NCBI GenBank assembly: GCA_024638265.1
Contig: JAHEKQ010000027.1
Span: 1-38,445, forward strand
Origin: Flammeovirgaceae bacterium
GTDB lineage: Bacteria > Bacteroidota > Bacteroidia > Cytophagales > Cyclobacteriaceae
Reading direction: 5' to 3'
DNA length: 38,445 nt
Shown here: piece by piece, positions 16,876 through 25,233 of the stretch
Layout of the letters: each line of letters opens with the position of its first letter
Numbering within the stretch: position 1 is the stretch's first letter
Program-made: the position numbers and the translations under genes
The notes under the pieces: generated by a model
The model's input: the letters and a program-made list of their open reading frames with translations, nothing else
Database searches by the model: none
What the model was told of the DNA's origin: nothing

Positions 16876-18382
16876 GCTGGTCTCCTTTTATCACTCGGGG
16901 AAACTTGTGTGCTCCACCAGATTTACCCAGCATATCCAGAAAACCATAAAATACTGAAGAGGGAAATATATCTACCATGACTTCCTTAAGAGCTGCAGAT
17001 CGTTCGGTTCTGTAGTCATCATTCAACTCCATCAGATGGGCGTCAAGTTTGTCACGAAATGTTACAGGATCACATTTATCATCGGTTCCGAGATACCAGT
17101 GGTGCCGGAATAATGATCCATGGGGCAATCCTGCCACAGCAAATTCCTTGATCTCAACGCCGAGTTCTTCGGAAGTCAACTCGATAGCCTGGTTCATATT
17201 ATCGACTGAAAGGTGTTCACCGGTGAGGCTTAAGAAATGCTTGGTTCTTCCGGTTATGACGATCTCATTGTTTTCTTTCGAAACAAACTTAATAACGTCA
17301 CCGATCAGGTATCTCCATGCCCCCGCACAGGTCGACATCAAAAGGGCATACTCAACACCCTCCTGAACTTCATCGATCATCATGCACTCGGCATCGGGAA
17401 GTATTTCTCCATCTGCATCAAAATTTGATTCATTGAACGGCACGAATTCATAGAATATTCCCCCATTGAGTACCATTCTCATCCCCTTTCTTCGCGGCAT
17501 ATTTTGAAAGGCTATAAAACCCTCAGACGCGAGATATGCTTCCACGAAATAGACCGGTTCCCCCAACAGTTTCTCAAAACCCTTTTTATAAGGATCAAAT
17601 GCTACACCGCTATGCACATAGGCCTTAAAGTTGGGCCAGATCTGGTGGATATGGTCCAGATTGTGGTATTCAATAATCTTTTCTAGTAATATTTGTATCC
17701 AGGCTGGAACACCAACTACAATCCCTATATCCCATTTTGGGGCTGAGGCCGTAATTTCCTCAAGTTTGTTATCCCAGTCCCTGGTGGCCGCGATCTTCCT
17801 ACCGGGTTTATAAAAGCGCTGAAACCAGAGGGGCAAATTGGCCGCCTGAATCCCACTTAAGTCACCATAGAAATAGTGGCCCCGCTTGTTGAGATGCGTG
17901 CTTCCCCCTATCATCAGAATACCTGTCTCGAAAAATTTTGATGGCAAATCATACTTGGACATCGTAAGCATCTGCCTGACGGAACTCTTCCGGATGGATT
18001 TCGTCATTTCCTTAGTAATAGGAATGTACTTACTGCTGGCTTCGGAAGTTCCTGAACTCAGGGCAAAATACTTGATCTTGCCAGGCCAGCAGACATTTGG
18101 CTGCCCATCGAGCGTTCTGTGCCACCAGGAGCTAAATATCTTACTATAGTTGTAAATGGGTATGTTTGAACTAAATGCCCGATAGAATTCATCGTGCGAT
18201 TTTGACTTGAACGATTTGAGAATACCCCTGAAACCGTGGGCTCTTCCAAATTCCGTTTGTTCAGCGTGAATCAAGAGCTTTCTAAGCTCTTGTTTTTGGA
18301 GTTCCAGGGCCATTGAGTAATCCTGCTCAAGGCTTTCCCTGATTTTAATTCCCCTTTTAAGTAAAGTACCTATCAGCGGCAT
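16835..18382 (-). CDS. GH3-family acyl-acid amido synthetase-like protein
   Basis: A 515-residue protein of the GH3 auxin-responsive promoter family, part of the acyl-adenylate-forming superfamily. Plant members join jasmonate or auxin to amino acids. The ATP-binding signature FALSSGTSEASSKYIPIT is clear. Further conserved stretches are CAGAWRYLIGDVIKF and TGRTKHFLSLTGEHLS before the C-terminal domain. Bacterial homologs are common in Bacteroidetes but mostly uncharacterised, so substrate and product are unknown. The gene overlaps a LysE-type exporter and is divergent from the PLP-binding protein gene, with a 35-bp gap between them. Confidence 0.9.
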   Translation of the reverse strand: MPLIGTLLKRGIKIRESLEQDYSMALELQKQELRKLLIHAEQTEFGRAHGFRGILKSFKSKSHDEFYRAFSSNIPIYNYSKIFSSWWHRTLDGQPNVCWPGKIKYFALSSGTSEASSKYIPITKEMTKSIRKSSVRQMLTMSKYDLPSKFFETGILMIGGSTHLNKRGHYFYGDLSGIQAANLPLWFQRFYKPGRKIAATRDWDNKLEEITASAPKWDIGIVVGVPAWIQILLEKIIEYHNLDHIHQIWPNFKAYVHSGVAFDPYKKGFEKLLGEPVYFVEAYLASEGFIAFQNMPRRKGMRMVLNGGIFYEFVPFNESNFDADGEILPDAECMMIDEVQEGVEYALLMSTCAGAWRYLIGDVIKFVSKENNEIVITGRTKHFLSLTGEHLSVDNMNQAIELTSEELGVEIKEFAVAGLPHGSLFRHHWYLGTDDKCDPVTFRDKLDAHLMELNDDYRTERSAALKEVMVDIFPSSVFYGFLDMLGKSGGAHKFPRVIKGDQLEKWESFISERSV

Positions 18383-18417
18383 TACTTCCTCTCACATAAA
18401 ATTATTTACTTTGCGCC

Positions 18418-19098
18418 ATGAGCCAAGACTCTATCAAAAGTAATATAAATCAGTTGCAAAGAAAATTAGGTGAAGATGTCACCCTTGTAGCGGTCAGTAA
18501 GACGAAACCCAAAGAAATGATACTTGAGGCCTATGATGCCGGGCATCGTGATTTTGGTGAAAATAAAGCACAAGAACTTACAGCTAAGGCGGAAGAACTC
18601 CCAGCTGATATCCGATGGCATATGATCGGACATCTTCAGAGAAACAAAGTAAAATATATAGCCCCCTTTGTTCATTTGATCCATGCTGTTGATTCAGACA
18701 GGCTATTGAAAGAAATCAATAAACAGGCTACCAAAAATAACCGGGTGATCAAATGTCTATTCCAGGTCTATATAGCAGATGAAGAATCAAAATTTGGGTG
18801 GAGCCCTGATGAGCTTTTGGAATATTTCGACTCCGGGGCAATCAAGGAGTATCCAAATGTAGAAGTGGTCGGACTTATGGGTATGGCAACATTTACAAGC
18901 GACATGGATAAAGTAAGAGAGGAGTTCCTATCACTGCAATCGTTATTCGAAAAGATCAGGGACAACTATACATATTCTAATCTTTTAATGAAAACATTGT
19001 CGATTGGAATGACGAATGACTATGAAGTTGCCATTAAATGCGGGGGCAACATGGTAAGGATAGGTACCGCAGTATTTGGGGCCAGAGATAATCATTAA
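18418..19098 (+). CDS. PLP homeostasis protein, YggS family
   Basis: A 226-residue pyridoxal-phosphate-binding protein of the YggS/PROSC family, an alanine-racemase-like TIM barrel that buffers PLP and affects amino-acid and keto-acid pools. The cofactor Lys is K28 in TLVAVSKTKP. HRDFGENKAQEL, RWHMIGHLQRNKVKYI and the C-terminal LSIGMTNDYEVAIKCGGNMV with RIGTAVFG are canonical. Length is normal for the family. It is followed after 2 nt by the M42 peptidase gene, then gldC, in a compact rightward set. Confidence 0.95.
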   Translation: MSQDSIKSNINQLQRKLGEDVTLVAVSKTKPKEMILEAYDAGHRDFGENKAQELTAKAEELPADIRWHMIGHLQRNKVKYIAPFVHLIHAVDSDRLLKEINKQATKNNRVIKCLFQVYIADEESKFGWSPDELLEYFDSGAIKEYPNVEVVGLMGMATFTSDMDKVREEFLSLQSLFEKIRDNYTYSNLLMKTLSIGMTNDYEVAIKCGGNMVRIGTAVFGARDNH

Positions 19099-19100
19099 CA

Positions 19101-20150
19101 ATGAAACTAAACATCGAATTACTGAAAGAGATCTGTGAAGAGGCAGGAGCCCCCGGCTATGAGAGCCGTATCCGGAAAATTGTCTTAAGAGAACTAAAAG
19201 ATATAGTCGACTCTGTTGAAACTGATAATATGGGTAATGTCTTTGCCTTGAAAAAAGGTAATTCCTCTGAAAAAAAAGCAATGATCGCCGCCCATATGGA
19301 TGAAATTGGTTTTTTGGTTACCCATATCGACGACCATGGATTTTTGCGGTTCACCACCCTGGGTGGCTTTGACCCCAAGACGCTTGTCGCACAGCGGGTT
19401 AAAGTGCACGGAAAAAAGGATCTCATTGGTGTAATGGGAAGTAAGCCCATTCATGTCATGACCCAGGAAGAAAAGCAGAAGAATGTTAAGATCAGTGATT
19501 TCTTCATTGACCTGGGAATGCCAAAAGAAGAGGTAGAGAAATTGGTCTCCGTTGGTGATCCGGTCACACGTGAACGGGAACTTATCGAAATGGGTGACTG
19601 CGTCAATTGTAAATCAATCGATAACAGGGTGTCCGTATTTATCCTTATAGAAGCACTTAAATCCATGAAAAAGCTTCCTTACGATACTTATGGCGTCTTT
19701 ACTGTACAGGAAGAAGTTGGGCTTCGTGGGGCAAATGTAGCAGCACATCAACTCAACCCCACATTCGGATTTGGCCTCGACACAACAATTGCATATGACC
19801 TGCCAGGAGCACAGGCTCATGAAAAGGTAACAGAACTCGGAAAGGGAACGGCGATCAAAGTCATGGATGCCAGTACCATTTGTGACTACCGAATGGTGGA
19901 TTACATGAAAAAGACTGCCAAAAAACATAAAATCGACTGGCAACTTGAAGTTCTTACAGCCGGGGGGACCGATACGGCGGGTGTTCAACGAATGGGAAAG
20001 GATGGGGCTATTTCAGGTGCCGTTTCCGTTCCAACCAGGAATTTACACCAGGTGATTGAAATGGCGCACAAGAGCGACATCTCTAACAGTATCAAATTAC
20101 TCGTGTCCTGCCTCCAGGAACTAGACCAGTATAATTGGAAACACAAATAA
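19101..20150 (+). CDS. M42-family metallo-aminopeptidase
   Basis: A 349-residue cytosolic peptidase of the M42 (glutamyl aminopeptidase/TET) family. The metal ligands and catalytic residues are seen in order: H65 and D67 in AAHMDEIGF, the bridging Asp in KSIDNRVSVF, the Glu pair in FTVQEEVGLRGA, the Asp in GLDTTIA, and the late His in PTRNLHQVIEMAH. TET-type homologs form dodecamers that trim peptides after the proteasome or other proteases. The start is 2 nt after the PLP-binding gene, and gldC begins 1 nt after its stop. Confidence 0.93.
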   Translation: MKLNIELLKEICEEAGAPGYESRIRKIVLRELKDIVDSVETDNMGNVFALKKGNSSEKKAMIAAHMDEIGFLVTHIDDHGFLRFTTLGGFDPKTLVAQRVKVHGKKDLIGVMGSKPIHVMTQEEKQKNVKISDFFIDLGMPKEEVEKLVSVGDPVTRERELIEMGDCVNCKSIDNRVSVFILIEALKSMKKLPYDTYGVFTVQEEVGLRGANVAAHQLNPTFGFGLDTTIAYDLPGAQAHEKVTELGKGTAIKVMDASTICDYRMVDYMKKTAKKHKIDWQLEVLTAGGTDTAGVQRMGKDGAISGAVSVPTRNLHQVIEMAHKSDISNSIKLLVSCLQELDQYNWKHK

Positions 20151-20151
20151 G

Positions 20152-20511
20152 ATGAAAAGAAAGTCACACATACATATTAAAGTAGAACTCGACGACGATA
20201 ACATTCCGGACAAGATCACCTGGGATGCGAGTGATAAGCCGACAGATGTAGCATCAGGCACCAAGGCAGTAAGTGTTGCACTTTGGGATGATTCCACCAT
20301 GAATACCATGCGTATGGACTTGTGGACCAAGGAGATGACGGTAGAAGAGATGAAGAGGTTTTTCGTTAATTGCCTGGGTGGACTGGCTCAAACCATCCTC
20401 AATAGCACCGGCGATGAATACCTCTCGGATGAGACAACCGCCCTTTGCGACAAGTTTGTGAAGTATATCTCAGAGGAAGAGGAGAAAAACCAGGAAGGGG
20501 AAGTTAAATAA
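20152..20511 (+). CDS. gldC: Gliding motility protein GldC
   Basis: A 119-residue soluble protein without signal peptide or membrane segment. It carries the GldC pattern: a beta start HIHIKVELDDDNIPDKITWDA, then VSVALWDDSTMNTMRMDLWT and KEMTVEEMKRFF, and a charged tail. GldC was identified in Flavobacterium johnsoniae, where loss reduces gliding. It is widespread in Bacteroidetes, including species not known to glide, so it does not prove motility. The gene is last in the PLP-binding/M42/gldC set. Its stop overlaps by 8 nt the 3' end of a converging interrupted gene. Confidence 0.88.
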   Translation: MKRKSHIHIKVELDDDNIPDKITWDASDKPTDVASGTKAVSVALWDDSTMNTMRMDLWTKEMTVEEMKRFFVNCLGGLAQTILNSTGDEYLSDETTALCDKFVKYISEEEEKNQEGEVK

Positions 20512-20851
20512 GTACCTTCTTATTGCGCCTGATTAGTTCCCTCCATTCGGGAGGGCCACTGAAGTGGTTGTCAATGAAATCGTCCAATTCATCCCGGGTT
20601 TTGTCTGATATCAATTCTGACATTTCCGATATAGCTTGTTCCCCGAATATAAGTGGGTGAAATCCAGGTGAAATCCGGTCTGCAATAAAGGCTCCCTGGT
20701 AAACGTATTCGGTCATTTCAGAAAGGTTTGTACCATGAATGGCGCATTTTCCTGCGTTTTCCTTACCGGTGGAAAACGAGGAAAGAACTTTATCAGGACT
20801 TAAGTTACCTTTTAGATACTCCTCTATGCTTTCAAGACTTTCCTCAGACAA
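20504..20851 (-). pseudogene. C-terminal part of a Cys-motif protein gene, cut off by an in-frame TAA
   Basis: This 115-residue open stretch is in the same frame as the gene just upstream (20861-21067), separated only by TAA at 20861-20863 and three sense codons. Together they would encode about 187 residues. The segment begins with SLSEESLESIEEYLKGN and ends in EWRELIRRNKKVLI. It contains KCAIHGT, a possible further metal ligand pair. I recall full-length Bacteroidetes proteins of this shape, with two CxxC motifs followed by this kind of tail, so I read it as the rest of the same gene. It could be translated from TTG 20851, but that seems less likely. The stop may be a real mutation, a sequencing error, or read through. 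Confidence 0.6.
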
Positions 20852-20860
20852 TGATTCCTT

Positions 20861-21067
20861 TTACTTCTCCATACAATTCATGCACATGGCATATTCATAT
20901 ATGATATCGAAATGGTCCAGATCCGGATACCTCTTGACAGATTTCTCTACCACGTAGGTTATACCCGAATTCAACAAGTCAATTCCGCATTGAATACAAG
21001 ATTCAAAGGGTTGTCCAGAGTCGTATGAGTAAAATTCTGTGGGTATTTTGTCTCCGTCTTCCGCCAT
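20861..21067 (-). CDS. N-terminal part of a Cys-motif protein, ended by a premature stop
   Basis: A 68-residue product with two CxxC pairs, CIQC near residue 25 and CMNC near residue 63, suggesting a small zinc-binding module. The segment between them, YVVEKSVKRYPDLDHFDIIYEYAM, resembles a family of uncharacterised Bacteroidetes proteins. It ends in TAA, but the same frame continues open for another 118 codons with sequence that fits the same family. One base change (CAA or AAA to TAA) would account for the break. The ATG lies 2 nt after the stop of the AddB-like nuclease gene, so it is the last gene of that transcript. Confidence 0.65.
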   Translation of the reverse strand: MAEDGDKIPTEFYSYDSGQPFESCIQCGIDLLNSGITYVVEKSVKRYPDLDHFDIIYEYAMCMNCMEK

Positions 21068-21069
21068 TT

Positions 21070-23934
21070 CTAATTTTTACTTTTTGCAAATTGTCTCCTG
21101 CAAATTGATGTAAATTCACAGTATTTACAGTTTTTAAGTTGATCTGTTTGTTGATATTCCTGATCTACAAATATGTTCTTAAGTAATCCCTTCAACCGTT
21201 CTTCAAACTCAGTAAGTTTATCTCTTATATCATAAACTACTTTCCGTGACCATTGATTTCCCTCCTTGAGATAGGGTGAGAAATCTTCTGTAAAAATTTT
21301 ACGCATGGAGTATAACTCAGGACGCAACGGTCCATTCTCATACATATCAGAGTGACTTAGCAGGTAGGAATAACAGAATAATTGAAAGGCCGCTTTATTC
21401 TGACCACTGAAGAGGGTTTCAAGATCATCATACTTTGGCTCATCCGGACCGGTCTTATAATCAATTACCCTTAAGCTCCCTTTTGACTTATCAACTCTGT
21501 CGAGTTTTCCACCGATATTAACCTCTATATTTCCATCCAGAGTTTCGACAGTCACTGGCACAATCACCTTTGGCTCCACATCAATTACCTCCAATGGAAA
21601 ATTCTTGCTATCCCTTTTTATAAGTTTTTGCAGTGTACGTTGAAGTATTTCCTTCCTTATTCTGGGATGACCTTCAGTATCATCAAATACCGTGTTGCCG
21701 AAAGCATAGTCTATTGCCCCATCAATGCCATCCTGAAGCACCTGTTCATCATCGATGATCTTCCCTTTGAATTTACCATACAGGTACTCAGCTGATTCAT
21801 GAAGTAAGGTACCGTAAACACGGGCGTCTATATCTTCCTCCACCTCCGTATCCTCTCTCAGCTTTAAAATATACTTAAAGTAAAACTTTAAACTGCATTC
21901 CATATAGGTGTTTAGTGCAGTGGGACTCAGATATGCTGGGGCCTGGAAATATCGGGAAAGAGATTCTGAGATATGTTCTGTGGAATGAACTGATATAGTC
22001 TTTTGATCATCTGGTTGATAACTCTCCTTTAAATGCAGAAACTCGGCAGTTAGCAATTCTCCATATTTAAGTTGTTGAACATACCTGCTGACCTCACCTC
22101 CAATAACTTCTCCAATAGAGTTATAAACCAAATGAACCCTTTTACTTCTTTGGAGTAATCGATAAAACAGGTAACTCTGTATACTTTGGGAGTCCTCAAA
22201 GGTTGGCATTCGGTAAGCCTTGCGTAGAGCGAATGGAATGAAGGATTGAGAGGTAAGACCCCGTGGAAAAAATCCTTCATTCAGACTAAGGATAAATACA
22301 TTGTCGAAATCAATGTTTCGGGTTTCAAAAACACCCATGATTTGAAGTCCTTTTACGGGCTCACCGGAAAATGGGATTCTACCCGTTGATGCAATCTGTC
22401 TTAGTAAACGTATAATGGCATCGAATCCCAATTCAATTTCATATTCGTGGATTGAAGAAGCTAAACGGTCAAGATGATGAAATAAGGCATTAAGAAATAT
22501 CTTTTCCAGCCGGTTGGGGGCATTATTGAAGAAATAATATGCTATTTCCGACATTTGGCTGATCAACCCATTGCCGGCTTCCAAAAACAACAAATCGGGG
22601 CCAATCCCCAGTTCTGACAACTCCTTTGCATTGTAATGGAGTTTCTTTGTCATTTTAACAGTCTTCTCCAGGATTCCGGCTTTACCTTTTTGAATTGACT
22701 GGTAAAGTGGATGTCTCAAAATATTGAGGATGTTCTTATAATAGTAGCTCGCGGCACCTTCTTCCACTCTTCTGGCTCCCTTAAACATCAAGACCAGGTT
22801 CTCGAGGAAACTGTACGATGAGGTATATCTTAGTACAATTCCCATCGTCACGTTTACGTCCTGGATTGTCGATGGTATAGAATTAAGCAGGGGAAGTAAG
22901 AGCTTTTCATCTGGCAACACAACTACGGTAGATTCCTCCTCCCAGCCGGGTTGGGAGGATAGCTCACCCAACAGCTGTCCAACTACTTTTAATTGACCCA
23001 CCCAGGTACCAGTGCCAATCACTTTGATGTTTTTCTGTTCAGACAAGTGATCATCGCTAATCACTGTAATATCCCTGTTGAGCAACTGATTCTTCTGGTA
23101 AATCCGCAGGAATTTTCCCGCCTCATGGTGATTGGACATAAAGGCCTTATCATAATCCCAGAAAATCCTCGCACCTTTTTCTTTTACAAGAAACCCGATA
23201 AACTTTTCTTCTGCCCTGGTTAGTGCGTTAAATCCTGCAAAGATGAATTGTTGATTCCCAAAATCAATTGATTCCAGGTTTTCAATTACATCTTTTAATA
23301 CCAGTCCATGATAACCGATCCCGTCACTCCTGAGTGATTTGACAAACTCCGAATATAAAAGACTCAACTTTTGCCAAAATCCAAGCCAGTTGGTACTATC
23401 CCTACTTTTTTGTACCGAATTCCAGAATCCATTAATTATGGTTTTTTGGTCTTCGTCCAGGAACTCAATATCCTCTATGGACTTATAATCAGAAAGGGTT
23501 GAAAAGAGGTGGCTTGCAGAAACCAGGTGTTTGTCTGTCTCATCAAAATCCTTCAAAAGCATTTCCCCCCAGAAAAAGAAGTTATCCAGGGATTCATCTG
23601 ATTTATAGATATCCCGGTATATTCTGAAGAGCCTGAAAACCAATGAATAGCGATCGACGACTGTAAGCTCTGAATATGATTCATAAAATTCCTCGAGGCT
23701 TAGAACTCCGGGACCCCAACTTATTCCATCTAACCTGGCGGAAAGTTCTTTGAGAAAATACAATCCTGCCCGCCTGTTGGGAAAAATCAGGTTAACCTCC
23801 CGGAGGTTGCTCCCATATTGTTCCAGGATATATTCTGAAAGCTCACCGAGAAAGGTTTCACTTTCCCGGTTTTGATAATCCAGACTTAACTGTACCCCGC
23901 TGCTCGCGTCTACCTCATTCACTGCAGAAATCAA
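21070..23934 (-). CDS. AddB-like PD-(D/E)XK nuclease family protein
   Basis: A 954-residue protein resembling AddB, the inactive-helicase plus nuclease subunit of AddAB double-strand-break resection enzymes. The start region has IFPNRRAGLYFLKEL in place of a Walker A, so ATP hydrolysis there is unlikely. The C-terminal RecB-type nuclease core contains GGKLDRVDKSKGSLRVIDYK. Four cysteines typical of the AddB iron-sulfur cluster are present: one in TYMECSLKFYF, and C936, C939 and C945 at the end. No AddA/UvrD-type partner is adjacent. TTG 23934 is taken as the start, overlapping the previous stop as TTGA; a GTG four codons later is an alternative. Confidence 0.87.
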   Translation of the reverse strand: MISAVNEVDASSGVQLSLDYQNRESETFLGELSEYILEQYGSNLREVNLIFPNRRAGLYFLKELSARLDGISWGPGVLSLEEFYESYSELTVVDRYSLVFRLFRIYRDIYKSDESLDNFFFWGEMLLKDFDETDKHLVSASHLFSTLSDYKSIEDIEFLDEDQKTIINGFWNSVQKSRDSTNWLGFWQKLSLLYSEFVKSLRSDGIGYHGLVLKDVIENLESIDFGNQQFIFAGFNALTRAEEKFIGFLVKEKGARIFWDYDKAFMSNHHEAGKFLRIYQKNQLLNRDITVISDDHLSEQKNIKVIGTGTWVGQLKVVGQLLGELSSQPGWEEESTVVVLPDEKLLLPLLNSIPSTIQDVNVTMGIVLRYTSSYSFLENLVLMFKGARRVEEGAASYYYKNILNILRHPLYQSIQKGKAGILEKTVKMTKKLHYNAKELSELGIGPDLLFLEAGNGLISQMSEIAYYFFNNAPNRLEKIFLNALFHHLDRLASSIHEYEIELGFDAIIRLLRQIASTGRIPFSGEPVKGLQIMGVFETRNIDFDNVFILSLNEGFFPRGLTSQSFIPFALRKAYRMPTFEDSQSIQSYLFYRLLQRSKRVHLVYNSIGEVIGGEVSRYVQQLKYGELLTAEFLHLKESYQPDDQKTISVHSTEHISESLSRYFQAPAYLSPTALNTYMECSLKFYFKYILKLREDTEVEEDIDARVYGTLLHESAEYLYGKFKGKIIDDEQVLQDGIDGAIDYAFGNTVFDDTEGHPRIRKEILQRTLQKLIKRDSKNFPLEVIDVEPKVIVPVTVETLDGNIEVNIGGKLDRVDKSKGSLRVIDYKTGPDEPKYDDLETLFSGQNKAAFQLFCYSYLLSHSDMYENGPLRPELYSMRKIFTEDFSPYLKEGNQWSRKVVYDIRDKLTEFEERLKGLLKNIFVDQEYQQTDQLKNCKYCEFTSICRRQFAKSKN

Positions 23935-24434
23935 TCATTAGATTTTACATAGGTTCCATCAAATAATACCACCCAATCCTTGTCCCCGGTTTTCCTTCGC
24001 CACTCCTGCCTGACGGTTCCGTCATCATTTTTTGTCCAGGTAATATTATCGATAAATGGAGGGTCTCCCTTGGGCTCGGATTTCAGTGACATCCTGTTAT
24101 CAGAGTAGCTTCCGGATATTTCGAGTATCAGGCCACTGTTATCCAACCATAATTGGTTCCACTTGGCAGTGGCTGGATCATAGTAATTAAAACTCGTTCC
24201 GGTGCTGGGAGAAGTTACACTTGTCCAGTTTTCACTTAGTGCACAGCCATTTTCAATCTGGGTTATTATGTTCATCCCCACTTTCGTATCAGTCCCCGTA
24301 TTGTATACCTCCCATTCACCAATCCAAAAATCGAATTGACGGTGCTCTTCAGAATCACAGGGTTTCGGTTGGGAGAATCCCACCATTGGAAATGACAAAA
24401 GAACTATTGACAAGACAGTTATTATTGATCTCAT
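23931..24434 (-). CDS. Secreted DUF1579-like protein
   Basis: A 167-residue exported protein with a cleavable signal peptide (MRSIITVLSIVLLSFPMVGFSQ). The mature part has HRQFDFWIGEWEVYN and a lipocalin-like run of beta strands ending in VVLFDGTYVK, as in DUF1579-like proteins. The function is unknown; ligand binding is a guess from the fold. It sits upstream of the AddB-like gene with a 4-nt stop/start overlap, although a functional link is not obvious. It is divergent from the TauE-family gene. Confidence 0.82.
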   Translation of the reverse strand: MRSIITVLSIVLLSFPMVGFSQPKPCDSEEHRQFDFWIGEWEVYNTGTDTKVGMNIITQIENGCALSENWTSVTSPSTGTSFNYYDPATAKWNQLWLDNSGLILEISGSYSDNRMSLKSEPKGDPPFIDNITWTKNDDGTVRQEWRRKTGDKDWVVLFDGTYVKSND

Positions 24435-24486
24435 AATAATTTCAATTTACTCAAAATAGTCAACCAATTTCATACTTTTATGCCCA

Positions 24487-25233
24487 GTGGAATGGTATGA
24501 AGTTATTATACTTATTGCAGCAGGTTTTTTCACCGGCTTCATCAATACAGTGGCTGGTGGAGGTAGCCTGATAAGCCTGCCCGTCCTGATTTTTCTTGGC
24601 CTTCCCCCTTCCATTGCCAATGCGACAAACAGAGTGGCAATATTTGCGCAGAATGTTTTTGCTGTGGCAGGTTTTAAGTCAAAAGGCGTTTCTGCCTATC
24701 CATACAGCCTGTATTTGGGTATCTCCGCTTTTTTTGGGGCAATTATAGGAGCTGAAATTTCGGTTGAACTTTCCGACGACTTGTTTAAGCGACTTATTGC
24801 TATAATCATGGTGGGGGTGCTTATCGTTACCCTTATCAATCCAGCCAAGAAGGGATTTAATGTTGAACGACTTTCGAGGAAGCATAAGACGTGGGGTATA
24901 ATCAGTTTCTTCTTTATTGGAATTTATGGTGGGTTTATCCAGATAGGGGTTGGGTTTATAATTATTGCCGCCCTAACCCACATCAACCACTTTAGCCTGG
25001 TCAAAACCAACAGTGCCAAGGTATTCCTGGTATTAATTTACACCATGGCGGCGTTGGGTGTCTTTATCATTGAAGGGCAGATTAACTGGGTCTATGGGCT
25101 TACATTGGCCGTCGGAAATAGTACCGGGGGTTGGATAGCCAGTCGATTCTCCGTGCGGAAAGGAGATAAATGGATAAAAGGATTCCTGACAGTGATGGTG
25201 ATCGCCCTTGCAATCAGGTTGTGGTTCTTTTAA
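24487..25233 (+). CDS. TauE/SafE-family sulfite/anion exporter-like permease
   Basis: A 248-residue inner-membrane protein with about seven or eight hydrophobic helices and the TauE/SafE signature NTVAGGGSLISLPVLIFLGLPPSIANATNRVA. The internal duplication of this family shows again near GVGFIIIAALTHINHFSLVKTNSAKVF. Members move small anions such as sulfite, sulfoacetate or other organic acids across the membrane; the substrate here is unknown. Translation starts at GTG 24487. The stop shares the bases TTAA with the stop of the converging ffh gene. Confidence 0.9.
   Translation: MEWYEVIILIAAGFFTGFINTVAGGGSLISLPVLIFLGLPPSIANATNRVAIFAQNVFAVAGFKSKGVSAYPYSLYLGISAFFGAIIGAEISVELSDDLFKRLIAIIMVGVLIVTLINPAKKGFNVERLSRKHKTWGIISFFFIGIYGGFIQIGVGFIIIAALTHINHFSLVKTNSAKVFLVLIYTMAALGVFIIEGQINWVYGLTLAVGNSTGGWIASRFSVRKGDKWIKGFLTVMVIALAIRLWFF

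Noticed and set aside
21070-24434. New defence system around the AddB-like nuclease
   Set aside because: The nuclease has the standard AddB layout with iron-sulfur cysteines; neighbours are a DUF1579-like protein and a Cys-motif protein, with no toxin, sensor or restriction partner.
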